DNA of 64,000 nt, from positions 992,001-1,056,000 of the forward strand of contig OY782827.1 in NCBI GenBank assembly GCA_963678395.1. The letters are read 5' to 3'. Positions 34,591 through 43,848 of the stretch are shown here, in pieces. How positions within the stretch are numbered: position 1 is the first letter of the stretch; the number at the start of each line of letters is the position of its first letter. The notes beneath the pieces were generated by a model, which ran no database searches, had not been told where the DNA came from, and saw only the letters and a list, made by a program, of their open reading frames with translations. The DNA is from JAAYAE01 sp963678395. Its GTDB lineage: Bacteria; Bacillota; Negativicutes; Acidaminococcales; Acidaminococcaceae. The translations under genes and the position numbers were made by a program.

Positions 34591-35583
34591 CTATTCCCGC
34601 TTTCCTTTTCTGCTCATTAAAGCAGTCAAGGCAGCTAGGACTGATTTTTCTTCAAATAGCACTAAATATAACTGATTAACTATAGGCATTTCTATCTTTT
34701 CTTGCTTTGCTAAGGAATAAACCACTTTTGTTGTATTTATTCCCTCAATAACCATATTAGTCGCACTATAAATTTCTTTAAGGGTTTTACCTTGAGCTAA
34801 AGCTTCTCCTGCCCTTCTGTTTCGACTTTGCGTACTTGTACAAGTAGCAACCAAATCACCAATACCAGCCAAGCCATAGAAAGTATCTTGCTGCGCACCT
34901 AATTTAGTCCCTAACCGAGTTATTTCAGCTAAACCTCGCGTAATAAGTGCCGCTTGGCAGTTCTCGCCAAATTGTATGCCAAACATCATACCGCTTACTA
35001 AAGCCATTGAATTTTTTAGGCAGCCACAAATTTCAACACCCTCAACGTCTTGTGAAATATACGGTCTAAAATAATTATTAATAAATAGTTCCTGTAGTCT
35101 AGCAGCTATGGTTAAATCTCTGCAAGCGATAACAGTGGCTCCCGGTTGCCTTTTTGCTAACTCCCCTGCTAAATTAGGGCCTGATAAAACAGCGATAGCT
35201 TTAGCTTCTGGTATATACACACTAATTATCTGACTCATACGCAGTCCTAATTGCGTATCAAACCCTTTAGTACAAGAAAGTAATATTTTATCACTGCAAT
35301 TATCAATTTCAGCAACCTTCGTACTAATATCTTTCAAAGATTCTGATGGAACGACAAAAACGAGCACTTCGGCTCGCTTTACGGCAGGCTCTAAATTATT
35401 TGTGATTTTTATAGCAGAATCTAAGATTAATTTAGGCAAATAGGCCACGTTACAACGGCTAGAAGCAATTTTTTCAGACTTTTCCTTATTGCGTACCCAT
35501 AAAATTACATCATGACCATTATCATTGAGTATCTGTGCTAGAACTGTTCCCCAGCTACCGGCACCAATAACGGAAACTTTCAC
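34591..35583 (-). CDS. gpsA: Glycerol-3-phosphate dehydrogenase [NAD(P)+]
   Basis: GpsA makes sn-glycerol 3-phosphate from DHAP for phospholipid synthesis. The 330 residues begin MKVSVIGAGSWGTVLAQIL with the Rossmann GAGSWG. They include SCTKGFD near 107, VLSGPNLAGELAKRQPG near 135, the catalytic lysine in EICGCLKNSMALVSGM near 190, and GLAGIGDLVATCTS near 250. It follows plsY by 21 bases; GpsA and PlsY act in sequence (glycerol 3-phosphate, then its acylation). The DHAP released by the salvage operon could feed this step. Confidence 0.95.
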   Translation of the reverse strand: MKVSVIGAGSWGTVLAQILNDNGHDVILWVRNKEKSEKIASSRCNVAYLPKLILDSAIKITNNLEPAVKRAEVLVFVVPSESLKDISTKVAEIDNCSDKILLSCTKGFDTQLGLRMSQIISVYIPEAKAIAVLSGPNLAGELAKRQPGATVIACRDLTIAARLQELFINNYFRPYISQDVEGVEICGCLKNSMALVSGMMFGIQFGENCQAALITRGLAEITRLGTKLGAQQDTFYGLAGIGDLVATCTSTQSRNRRAGEALAQGKTLKEIYSATNMVIEGINTTKVVYSLAKQEKIEMPIVNQLYLVLFEEKSVLAALTALMSRKGKRE

Positions 35584-35604
35584 GACAACACCACCCTTTG
35601 TTTA

Positions 35605-36222
35605 CTAAGTATTTTTTTTAATATTGTTCATACTTCCTTGCTTAATTTTTGTTTCAGTACCACCTATTAAGCGTTTAATATTTTCATAATGTCTAATTAT
35701 AACAAATACACAAGCTGCTGTAGCAAAAGCTACCAATTCTAACGGGTAACCTCTATAGTAAGAAGCTATGGGCGTTAAAAACGCAGCCAGCACAGATGCT
35801 AATGATACATATTTTGTTACGAAAACAATGGCAAGCCATACTGAAAAAGCAAAAATAGATACATCTGGCATAAAATATAAAATTAATCCTAACCCTGTTG
35901 CTACTCCTCTTCCACCCTTAAAGCCCAAAAATACGGAATAGTTATGCCCCAACAAAACAGCAATAGCCGTAACCAATTCCAAATGAAGGTTGTCCGCCAA
36001 AAAATATTTAACCAGAATTACAGCTAAAATGCCCTTAAACATGTCCCCTAAAAGCACGAACGAAGCCATGCGGGCACCTACAGTTCTAAAAACATTGGTA
36101 GTCCCAATATTTTTACTGCCATATTGGCGAATATCAATGCCACAAATCAATTTCACAAAGACGAATCCGCAGGGTATAGACCCTAATACATATCCTATTA
36201 TAACCCCTATAACATAACTCAT
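35605..36222 (-). CDS. plsY: Acyl-phosphate:glycerol-3-phosphate acyltransferase
   Basis: PlsY is an integral membrane acyltransferase that puts the first acyl chain on glycerol 3-phosphate. The 205 residues show GSIPCGFVFVKL near 15, the motif with the conserved GSKNIGTTNVFRTVG near 36-50, and HNYSVFLGFKGGRGVATGLG near 95-113, with five or so membrane segments. It lies between der and gpsA with short gaps, the common Firmicutes order. Confidence 0.95.
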   Translation of the reverse strand: MSYVIGVIIGYVLGSIPCGFVFVKLICGIDIRQYGSKNIGTTNVFRTVGARMASFVLLGDMFKGILAVILVKYFLADNLHLELVTAIAVLLGHNYSVFLGFKGGRGVATGLGLILYFMPDVSIFAFSVWLAIVFVTKYVSLASVLAAFLTPIASYYRGYPLELVAFATAACVFVIIRHYENIKRLIGGTETKIKQGSMNNIKKNT

Positions 36223-36231
36223 AATCTACTC

Positions 36232-37557
36232 CTACTCGTTTTCGTTTTTGCCACGTATTATTAAATGAATAGGTGTTCCTTCGAAACCGAAAGATTCACG
36301 TAATTTGTTTTCCAAATACCTTTGATAAGAAAAATGCATGATTTCAGGTTCATTAACAAAAATAACAAATGTAGGTGGTTTGATTTTTACTTGCGTAGAA
36401 TACAATATTTTCAAGCGCTTACCTTTTTCAGAAGGTGGCGGACTAGTCGCAATAGCATCAGTCATAACTTGATTTAAAACAGAAGTAGAAATACGCATCG
36501 CATTTTGTTCTGCAACAAACTTAATAAGTTCTGGTAAACGATGAATACGTTGCTGCGTTAAAGCAGAAGCATATATAACCGGCACATATTGCATAAATAT
36601 AAGCTCTTTGCGTAACATTTCTGTAAAACGCAATGTAGAAGTATTATCTTTCTCATACAAATCCCATTTATTAACAACAAGCACTATACCCTTGCCTGCT
36701 TCATGGGCATAGCCGGCAATTTTTTTGTCCTGCTCAGTAATTCCCTCAATAGCATTAACAACAATTAGAACTACATCTGAACGATCAACAGCACGAAGTG
36801 CACGAATAATGCTATATTTTTCAATCGGTTCATCTATTTTACCTTTGCGACGCATACCCGCCGTATCAATAAAGAGGAAAGTTTGCCCATTAGTTTTAAC
36901 CGGCGTATCGATTGCATCACGGGTTGTACCAGCCACATCACTAACAATTGATCTTGTCTCTCCTACTAAATTATTAAAAATGGATGATTTGCCTACGTTA
37001 GGTCGTCCAATAATTGCCACTTTGATAACGTCGTCATCAATATCTCCACCATCTTGGTCAATAGGAAATTTTGCAACTATGGCATCTAATAAATCTCCCA
37101 AATTTATATGATTGGCCGTAGAAATAGGTATTGGTTCCCCAATTCCCAAATTATAGAAATCATAAATTTCGGCTTCTTGTTTAGGTGTATCAGCTTTATT
37201 AATAGCCAATACTACTTGTTTTTTAGATTGACGTAATAATTTGGCAACTTCTGCATCTTCAGCAGTAACACCACTACGAGCATCACATACAAAAACAATA
37301 ACATCTGCCTCTGCTATAGCAATTTGAGCTTGTTCCCTAATAGAAACAGCTATTTTGTCATTATTCATAAGTTCAATACCACCGGTATCAACCATCATGA
37401 ATTCATTATCTAGCCACTCTGCATCAGCATATAAGCGATCTCTGGTAACACCAGGTGTATCCTCAACAATAGATATCCTACTATTAACAAATATATTGAA
37501 CAGTGTCGATTTGCCGACATTAGGTCTGCCGACAATAGCAACTATTGGTTTACTCAT
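36232..37557 (-). CDS. der: Ribosome assembly GTPase Der (EngA)
   Basis: Der has two tandem G domains and a KH-like end and is needed for 50S assembly. In 441 residues, the first G domain has GRPNVGKSTLFN near 10, DTPGVTRDR near 34 and NKAD near 118. The second has GRPNVGKSSIFN near 185, DTAGMRRKG near 230 and NKWD near 295. The KH-like domain covers about 355-441. It stands downstream of the DUF512 protein and cobO and before plsY and gpsA, an order seen in many Firmicutes. Confidence 0.96.
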   Translation of the reverse strand: MSKPIVAIVGRPNVGKSTLFNIFVNSRISIVEDTPGVTRDRLYADAEWLDNEFMMVDTGGIELMNNDKIAVSIREQAQIAIAEADVIVFVCDARSGVTAEDAEVAKLLRQSKKQVVLAINKADTPKQEAEIYDFYNLGIGEPIPISTANHINLGDLLDAIVAKFPIDQDGGDIDDDVIKVAIIGRPNVGKSSIFNNLVGETRSIVSDVAGTTRDAIDTPVKTNGQTFLFIDTAGMRRKGKIDEPIEKYSIIRALRAVDRSDVVLIVVNAIEGITEQDKKIAGYAHEAGKGIVLVVNKWDLYEKDNTSTLRFTEMLRKELIFMQYVPVIYASALTQQRIHRLPELIKFVAEQNAMRISTSVLNQVMTDAIATSPPPSEKGKRLKILYSTQVKIKPPTFVIFVNEPEIMHFSYQRYLENKLRESFGFEGTPIHLIIRGKNENE

Positions 37558-37574
37558 TTAAAAATCCCCCGCTC

Positions 37575-38084
37575 TCAATGATCAATTCCATCACGAGATT
37601 CAACTCCCGCAAAGAAATAATGTTTTATATTTTCCATATCAGTAACTAAATCAGCTATTTCTATGAGTTCTTCCGGAGCTCCGCGCCCTGTACAAATAAT
37701 TTCAGTATGGCCTCTATTTAACTTAAGGAATTCTATAACTTCTTGCTGATTTAACAATTTGTAGGCTAAAGCAATATTAATTTCATCCAAAATAACTAAA
37801 TCATACCTTTGAGAAACTATAACCTCTTTAGCTAAGAGCCAACCGGACTTTACCATTTGCACGTCAATAGGATCCGGGTCTTGAAAATTCACAAAAGAAT
37901 CTCGTCCTACTTGTTTTAATTCAAAACCGGGCAAAAATTTTGCCGCCATGAATTCTCCATAGCTAGGGTCGTCTTTCATGTATTGGATAACAAGAGTTTT
38001 GGCTCCGCGGCCTGAAGCTCTAAATGCCACGCCCAAAGCAGCTGTAGTTTTACTTTTACCGGTGCCTGTATAAATCTGTAACAA
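37575..38084 (-). CDS. cobO: Cob(I)alamin/corrinoid adenosyltransferase (CobO/BtuR type)
   Basis: CobO moves the adenosyl group of ATP to cob(I)alamin or a corrinoid. This 169-residue protein has the P-loop GTGKSKTTAALG near 6, VIQYMKDDPSYGE, the DEI motif VILDEINIA near 110, and TGRGAPEELIEIADL near 142, which are features of the CobA/CobO/BtuR family. I chose TTG at 38084 with AAAGGA 6 bases upstream; a longer GTG start at 38108 directly abuts the previous stop and has no site. It is unusual to see it between DUF512 and der, so the wider cobalamin pathway may be elsewhere. Confidence 0.85.
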   Translation of the reverse strand: MLQIYTGTGKSKTTAALGVAFRASGRGAKTLVIQYMKDDPSYGEFMAAKFLPGFELKQVGRDSFVNFQDPDPIDVQMVKSGWLLAKEVIVSQRYDLVILDEINIALAYKLLNQQEVIEFLKLNRGHTEIICTGRGAPEELIEIADLVTDMENIKHYFFAGVESRDGIDH

Positions 38085-38108
38085 TCCGTATCCTTTCAAA
38101 AACAACAC

Positions 38109-39404
38109 CTACTTACTTAATAGTTTGTTTAGCTCCATAGCATTTTTAGCCACACTAACTTGTCCATAACATTGTTTTTTAAACTCTGCCAGCGACATAC
38201 CATCTAAAAACACTTGGTCACCATTTAAAACTTTTTCCGGCAAAATAACATGTTCTTGCAAAAGGTCCTTATCTTTTAAAACTTGCAAAATATCACCACT
38301 GGTTAAGAGCCCTGTAACATTAATAGTATCACCAAAAAACTTGTTTATTACAGGTAATAAACGATGCTTTGTTCGATGTTTTTCATTAAATTCAGCTAAC
38401 AAAGGTTCTAATAACCTTGCTGCCGACTCGCCTACAGGAATAATCGCTTTTTTACCACTAATATCAACATTCAAACCGTTTTTAATTGCTTTCCATTCAT
38501 CAATAAAGCTGCGACTTAGACCAATACCATTTTCTATTTGTGGAAAGCCATCGTAATACTCAGCTGGCGGCAAATCCATCTTAGCATTAACATAAAACTC
38601 ATCACCCAAATAAATAAATGATTTATTAAATCTAGCTCGGCATTCTTGCTGCCATTTTTTTACCGTAACAATAACTTTTGCTGCTTCCTCACTAGTAAAT
38701 AATCTTAAAAGTGGTAAATGTTCCCTATTCTTTGTTAGCCCCACAGGCACAACTGCTAATGTTTTAACCATAGGATAGAAAGCTAGCAAGTCTTTAAAAG
38801 TCTGTTCTAAAACCATCCCATCGTTAAAGCCGGGGCAAAGAACTACCTGCGTATGTATTTCAATACAGGCATCAGTAAGCCTTTTTATATTTTCAAGTAT
38901 ATTACCGGCGTATTTGTTTTTCATCATATCTACACGAACAGAAGGCGCAGTTGCATGCACAGACACATACAATGGTGACATATGTGTTTTTATAATACGC
39001 TCATAGTCACAATCTTTCATATTAGTTAAAGTAATAAAGCCTCCATACAAAAAAGACAGACGATAATCATCATCTCGTACATAAAGACTCTTACGTAAGT
39101 TCGGCAGCATTTGATCAACAAAACAAAATGTGCATTTGTTGTGACAGCACCAAACGTCATCAAAAACTGCTGAAGCAAATTCCAGGCCTAAATCTTCATC
39201 AAGTTTTTTATTAATAGTCACTTCTCGAGTTTTGCCTTGAACATCTTCTATACACAACTTTATCTTGTTTTCTGCTAACATAAAACTTAATTCAATTATA
39301 TCTTTTGGCATAGTGCCATTTACAGTGCAAAGCTTCTCACCTTTTTGAATACCTGCTATGGCTCCTAAGCTTTCTTGTCGCACTGCAGAAATAAAACCGC
39401 TCAT
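38109..39404 (-). CDS. DUF512 radical SAM protein with N-terminal PDZ-like domain
   Basis: This 431-residue protein is of unknown function. A PDZ-like region is at the start (AVRQESLGAIAGIQKGEKL). The radical SAM core has the motif CHNKCTFC near residue 88 (C-x3-C-x2-C), and the C-terminal DUF512 domain covers about 220-431. The DUF512/NifB-like family lies beside der in many Firmicutes. As a radical SAM protein it should yield 5'-deoxyadenosine. The promoter before it carries an 18-bp palindrome. Confidence 0.88.
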   Translation of the reverse strand: MSGFISAVRQESLGAIAGIQKGEKLCTVNGTMPKDIIELSFMLAENKIKLCIEDVQGKTREVTINKKLDEDLGLEFASAVFDDVWCCHNKCTFCFVDQMLPNLRKSLYVRDDDYRLSFLYGGFITLTNMKDCDYERIIKTHMSPLYVSVHATAPSVRVDMMKNKYAGNILENIKRLTDACIEIHTQVVLCPGFNDGMVLEQTFKDLLAFYPMVKTLAVVPVGLTKNREHLPLLRLFTSEEAAKVIVTVKKWQQECRARFNKSFIYLGDEFYVNAKMDLPPAEYYDGFPQIENGIGLSRSFIDEWKAIKNGLNVDISGKKAIIPVGESAARLLEPLLAEFNEKHRTKHRLLPVINKFFGDTINVTGLLTSGDILQVLKDKDLLQEHVILPEKVLNGDQVFLDGMSLAEFKKQCYGQVSVAKNAMELNKLLSK

Positions 39405-39418
39405 ATATCTCCCCTATC

Positions 39419-39465
39419 TACAAGTTGCAACTTGTATTATAGCACGAAACACTCTATTTTGACAA
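39419..39465 (-). promoter_or_regulatory. Promoter of the DUF512-cobO-der operon with a palindrome at the start site
   Basis: On the - strand TTGTCA (39460-39465) and TATAAT (39436-39441) are 18 bases apart. Next to the -10 box, 39419-39436 is an 18-bp perfect palindrome (TACAAGTTGCAACTTGTA). It spans the expected transcription start, a position where a bound dimer would block polymerase. I know of no regulator for it. Confidence 0.75.
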
Positions 39466-39494
39466 AAAAATAGAGTGCAAGGACTTGCACTCTA
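39464..39494 (-). terminator. Terminator of the rluB-fni operon
   Basis: A perfect 10-bp stem (39471-39480 with 39485-39494), a 4-base loop and a T7 tail on the - strand overlap the stop codon of fni. Confidence 0.92.
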
Positions 39495-40535
39495 AAAAAT
39501 AGATTTATTTTTTAAACTTTCCAGTGCTTGAAAAATCTCACCGGTAAAATATACCGGTGCCTTATTTATATCTTGCACCCGCCTGCTGCCGGTAAGAACC
39601 ATTAAATCAAGCAAATCAGCCTTTAATCTTGTTATTTTGGCACAACCGGCTTCTATACTGCCAGCGTATAAAACTCTAAGCAAATTTCCTGCCATAGCGC
39701 CTGCATTAGCCCCTAAAGCGAAAGACTTTAAAAAATCTGTTGCCGAGCGCAAGCCACCACTAGCAATGATCCCAGTGTTTTTCCCTAAAACACTGACAGC
39801 TTCTAGTAAGGAAATTACTGTAGGAATACCCCAGTCAACAAGTTCTTGATCAGTTGCCATATATCTGGAAGCTTCAATAGCTGGAAAATTAGTTCCTCCT
39901 GCTCCACCTATATCAACTATACTGACACCAACCTCAGTTAGCGCCTTTATTTGTGCTCTAGCCATACCACAACCGGTTTCCTTCGCTATAACAGGAACAG
40001 TTAACTGGGAACAGATAGCTTCAATAGCCTTTAAAAATCCTTTAAAATTACGATCGCCTTCAGCCATAACTAATTCTTGTGCTACATTCAAATGTATCTG
40101 CAATGCTTGGGCTTCAAGCATATCAACTGCAGCTTGTGCTTCAGTCACTTTAGCCAAAGCACTTACATTAGCAAAAATAACCCCTTGAGGATTTTCCTGG
40201 CGTACTATTTTAAAACTATCCCAATTGCTTTTGTTTACTACCGCCCCATATTGAGAGCCCACAGCCATAGCACAATGCGTTTCTCTAGCAATAATAGCTA
40301 TTTTACGATTCACATCACCAAGTGTAGCATTGCCACCAGTCATAGCGTTGATAATAATAGGTTGTTCTAATTCAATACCAGCAAGCTTAGTTCTTAAACT
40401 AACTGTTTCGCGATTTATCTCAGGCAAGCAATTGTGCATAATATGAACATCTGCGAATCCCGTAGTTAAAGGGCCATCAGGCAACGTCAACGCATATTTA
40501 ATATGATCATTTTTTCGCGTTTCCCTACTGTCCAT
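39492..40535 (-). CDS. fni: Type 2 isopentenyl-diphosphate delta-isomerase
   Basis: Fni is an FMN- and NADPH-dependent enzyme that interconverts IPP and DMAPP. The 347 residues show family features RKNDHIKYAL at the N-terminus, INAMTGGNATLGDVN near 62, the FMN-site region KETGCGMARAQIKAL near 185, VDIGGAGGTNFPAIE near 208 and SGGLRSATDFLKSFALGANA near 262. It follows the IspH-S1 gene by 15 bases, so it stands next to another step of the same MEP isoprenoid pathway. IspH already gives both products, so Fni here balances them. Confidence 0.95.
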   Translation of the reverse strand: MDSRETRKNDHIKYALTLPDGPLTTGFADVHIMHNCLPEINRETVSLRTKLAGIELEQPIIINAMTGGNATLGDVNRKIAIIARETHCAMAVGSQYGAVVNKSNWDSFKIVRQENPQGVIFANVSALAKVTEAQAAVDMLEAQALQIHLNVAQELVMAEGDRNFKGFLKAIEAICSQLTVPVIAKETGCGMARAQIKALTEVGVSIVDIGGAGGTNFPAIEASRYMATDQELVDWGIPTVISLLEAVSVLGKNTGIIASGGLRSATDFLKSFALGANAGAMAGNLLRVLYAGSIEAGCAKITRLKADLLDLMVLTGSRRVQDINKAPVYFTGEIFQALESLKNKSIF

Positions 40536-40550
40536 TGCTTCCTCCTGAAA

Positions 40551-42581
40551 TTATTCTTCTTTTGAATTTAGCTTTTCGCCAAGCTCCTGAGACAATTCAG
40601 GTGTAGTGGTAATATATTTTGCAACTTCTTTGCTTTCAGCGTCTTCTTTTGCTTTAACGATGCTAAGCCCCACTTTTTTATGCTTAGTATCTATGTTAAG
40701 TACTTTAACCTGAACTTCTTCTTCCAATTTCAAAACGTCTTCAGGTTTTTCAATACGTTCAGCAGCAATTTCTGAAATATGAACCATACCCGCTACCTTG
40801 TCATTGACATGAATAATTGCACCAAAAGGCAAGAAACGAACTACTTTGCCTGTAATGATATCGCCTTCTTTAATAGTGGAAACCGCAGCTTGCCAAGGAT
40901 CTTCTTGCAAATGTTTTATCGAAAGACTTACTCGAGCATTTTCTGCATCAATACCCTTTACATAAACATCGACGTCTTGTCCAACTTTATATAATTCAGA
41001 AGGTTTTACCCCTTTTTCCCAAGACAATTCTGAAATATGTACTAAGCCTTGAAGGTAGGGAGCAACTTCTACAAATAGTCCAAAATCTACAACGCTTTTC
41101 ACAACGCCTTTAATAGTAGAGCCTTCCACCAAAGAAGCTAAAGATTTTTCTTCTTCTGCCTTGCGCTCAGCAATTTTAGCAGCCTTGTCTTCACGATATG
41201 CCTGATTAGCAGCAATTCTTTCTCTTTTCAAAACTTCTCTGCGAGAAAGAACGAGTCTTTTTTTCTCGGGATTGAATTCTAATACTTCTGCTTGCATATC
41301 TTTTCCCTCATAATCACGAATATTCTCAACTCGTTTTAGGTCCAAATGCGAAGCTGGAATAAAACCGGTAACGTTGGCAACAGAAACTGTCAAACCACCC
41401 TTGACCGCTTTCAAACCTTTAACATCCAATACTTTGGTAGTTTCTAACAATTCAGGAATCTTAGTCCAAGCTTGGTCTGCAACAGCTTTAATTTTGGACA
41501 TAACCACCAAACCATCTTGATTTTCACTACTAGTAACTTTAAGAATTGCTTTATCGCCTACATTAACATCGGGAGCTACTGTCTCTCTGGTTCCACCTAA
41601 AGCCCATTGGTCGAAAGCGACAGCTCCTTCACTTTGATAACCGAAGTCTACAACTACTTCTTCTCCCGTAATTGCTACCACGGTTGCCTCTACCACCATG
41701 CCGATGTGTAGTTGCACACTTTCTTTTTCTTCCAATAAACTCTCCATTGTTTCCATATTAACCATAGCCTCCTTGATTATTTCCTGCGGCGTTGATGCGC
41801 CGGCAGTAATACCTAATATATTTACATTCTCAAGCATTGCAGGACTTACTTCTTCTATGCTTTCAACGTGATATGCTCTAGGATTAATTCCCTTTACTAC
41901 TTCTAGAAGATGCCTGGTATTAGCACTCTTATAGCCACCAAGAACAATAACGGCATCAGCTTTTAAAGCTAATTGTTTTGCCGCGTCTTGCCGATCAGCT
42001 GTAGCAGTACAAATAGTTTTTTCTACTCGGTAAAAACCCGAGCGAGCGTTGCGTAATGCTGCCAAAATGGTTTCAAACTTTGCTGCTTCAAACGTAGTCT
42101 GACATACAACTCCATAATAATCCTTACAAGGAATATTGGCAATATCCTCCGTAGTTTCTATAACTAGAGAATTTTCCCCTGCCCATGCCTTTATGCTTTG
42201 CACTTCAGGATGTTTTTTTTCACCAATAATAATTACGAAACAGCCTGCAGCAGCTAGCTCTTTAGCTTTCTTTTGCGCCATCAGTACGTGGGGACAAGTT
42301 GCATCAATTATTTGTAAGTTTTTTGCCTTAGCTTGTGCATAAATATCCGGTCCAACACCATGGGAACGAATAAGAATGGTACTACCATCTTCGAACTCTT
42401 GCACATCAGCCTTACAATCCACGCCGATTTTTTTTAGGTCAGCGATAACCCTGGGGTTATGTATTAGTTCACCTAGGGTTGCAACAGTATTATTATACTC
42501 TTTTGCAGCGTCTCGTGCAAGCTTAACTGCACGTTTTACACCATAACAAAAGCCACAAGGTTCTGCAATAATAATTTTCAT
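40551..42581 (-). CDS. IspH fused to ribosomal protein S1 (HMBPP reductase-S1)
   Basis: The 676 residues are a fusion. Residues 1 to about 285 are IspH, the last step of the MEP isoprenoid pathway, with its three 4Fe-4S cysteines (C12 in EPCGFCYGVKRA, C in DATCPHV near 93, C in KTICTATADRQ near 190). From about 295 come four S1 domains in tandem (about 295-370, 375-455, 475-550 and 560-640), the last two typical (VDFGLFVEVAPYLQGLVHIS). This fusion is known in Negativicutes and Clostridia. I chose ATG at 42581 because AGGTGA precedes it; GTG at 42590 would start inside that site. The S1 part may be the cell's only S1. Confidence 0.94.
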   Translation of the reverse strand: MKIIIAEPCGFCYGVKRAVKLARDAAKEYNNTVATLGELIHNPRVIADLKKIGVDCKADVQEFEDGSTILIRSHGVGPDIYAQAKAKNLQIIDATCPHVLMAQKKAKELAAAGCFVIIIGEKKHPEVQSIKAWAGENSLVIETTEDIANIPCKDYYGVVCQTTFEAAKFETILAALRNARSGFYRVEKTICTATADRQDAAKQLALKADAVIVLGGYKSANTRHLLEVVKGINPRAYHVESIEEVSPAMLENVNILGITAGASTPQEIIKEAMVNMETMESLLEEKESVQLHIGMVVEATVVAITGEEVVVDFGYQSEGAVAFDQWALGGTRETVAPDVNVGDKAILKVTSSENQDGLVVMSKIKAVADQAWTKIPELLETTKVLDVKGLKAVKGGLTVSVANVTGFIPASHLDLKRVENIRDYEGKDMQAEVLEFNPEKKRLVLSRREVLKRERIAANQAYREDKAAKIAERKAEEEKSLASLVEGSTIKGVVKSVVDFGLFVEVAPYLQGLVHISELSWEKGVKPSELYKVGQDVDVYVKGIDAENARVSLSIKHLQEDPWQAAVSTIKEGDIITGKVVRFLPFGAIIHVNDKVAGMVHISEIAAERIEKPEDVLKLEEEVQVKVLNIDTKHKKVGLSIVKAKEDAESKEVAKYITTTPELSQELGEKLNSKEE

Positions 42582-42586
42582 ATATT

Positions 42587-43180
42587 TCACCTATAATTTT
42601 CTAACATTTGGCCTATTTCTTGCATCATTTTATCTGTCATTTCCTGTAAGAGTTCCTTATCAACTACTCTGTCTTCCGGAAAATATATTGGTTTGCCAAA
42701 AACAACTTTTATTTTAGGCCACAAAGACTTTTGCAGTTTCAAATTGCTTCCTATAATAGCAGTTGGTATTATAGGTACTCTAAACTTGCCTGCTATGCCC
42801 AAAGTTCCTGAACCAGCATGGCCTAACTTACCGGTTTTACTACGCGTGCCTTCAGGAAAAATTCCTAAAACATTATCTGTTTTTAATAACTGCAAAGCCC
42901 ATTTTATAGCTGTTCGGTCAGAAGCTCCTCTTTTTACAGGAAAAGCCCCCAACGATCTATATAGTTCACCCAATACAGGTACAAACAGTTCTTCCTTCGC
43001 CATAAAACAAACTTTGCGTGTGGAAGCAGTCCCAACAAGTGGTGGGTCTAATAGGCTCGCATGATTGCTAGCAACAATTAAGGGGCCTTTCTTAGGAATA
43101 TTTTCCTTGCCAATTATTTCGAAACGAAAAAGTATTTTAAAAATAATATGGAAAAAACTTTGTACAAATCTATACCACAT
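42587..43180 (-). CDS. plsC: 1-acyl-sn-glycerol-3-phosphate acyltransferase
   Basis: PlsC adds the second acyl chain in phospholipid synthesis. The 197 residues have a short hydrophobic N-terminus, the catalytic motif NHASLLDPP (H-x4-D) near residue 38, and FPEGTRSKTG near 110. It lies between cmk and IspH-S1 with one- to six-base gaps, an arrangement (cmk-plsC-ispH-rpsA) typical for the group. Confidence 0.93.
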   Translation of the reverse strand: MWYRFVQSFFHIIFKILFRFEIIGKENIPKKGPLIVASNHASLLDPPLVGTASTRKVCFMAKEELFVPVLGELYRSLGAFPVKRGASDRTAIKWALQLLKTDNVLGIFPEGTRSKTGKLGHAGSGTLGIAGKFRVPIIPTAIIGSNLKLQKSLWPKIKVVFGKPIYFPEDRVVDKELLQEMTDKMMQEIGQMLENYR

Positions 43181-43181
43181 T

Positions 43182-43844
43182 TTATATCACCTTACATAAG
43201 TGCAAAATAGTATCAACCACGGCATTGATATCCAAATGCGAAGTATCTAAGTAATGAGCATTTTTTGCACAACATAACGGTGAAGCCTTACGCTCACTAT
43301 CAAACTTATCTCTTTGCACAATTTCTTGTGTCAAAACCTCTAGGTTGACCTCTTGCCCTTTATTTTTCAATTCCTCATAGCGTCTTTTTGCTCTTTCTGC
43401 AACGTTGGCAGTCAAAAACACTTTCACTTCTGCCTGCGGGAAAACAACAGTACCAATATCTCTGCCATCCATAACAACCCCGCCAACAGAACCAATTTCC
43501 CGTTGTGCACTAACCATTGCCTCACGCACACCAACAACAGCAGAAACTTTTGAAACATTATTGGTTACAACTATACTGCGAATATCAGCTGTTACCTCTT
43601 CACCATCAACATAAACATGGTTGCAACCAGGTTCTGATTTAAAAGTAATATTTATTTTTTCGGCTATTTTTGTAACAAGCTCCTCGTTAAAAGGCTGGTG
43701 AGTAGCTAAAAATTCCAAGGTAACTGCTCTATACATAGCTCCTGTATCAATATAGATAAAATTTAATCTTTCTGCCACAATCTTCGCTATAGTGCTTTTG
43801 CCAGCACCAGCAGGGCCATCAATGGCAATAACAGGCCTTGTCAT
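43182..43844 (-). CDS. cmk: Cytidylate kinase
   Basis: Cmk phosphorylates CMP and dCMP. The 220 residues begin MTRPVIAIDGPAGAGKST with the P-loop. They contain IDTGAMYRAVTLEFL near 34, VVMDGRDIGTVVFP near 120 and the LID-like RDKFDSERKASPL near 180. ATG at 43844 follows GAGGTG; the longer frame to 43865 starts inside the neighbouring gene without a site. It overlaps or abuts plsC by one base gap. Confidence 0.95.
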   Translation of the reverse strand: MTRPVIAIDGPAGAGKSTIAKIVAERLNFIYIDTGAMYRAVTLEFLATHQPFNEELVTKIAEKINITFKSEPGCNHVYVDGEEVTADIRSIVVTNNVSKVSAVVGVREAMVSAQREIGSVGGVVMDGRDIGTVVFPQAEVKVFLTANVAERAKRRYEELKNKGQEVNLEVLTQEIVQRDKFDSERKASPLCCAKNAHYLDTSHLDINAVVDTILHLCKVI

Positions 43845-43848
43845 AAAT

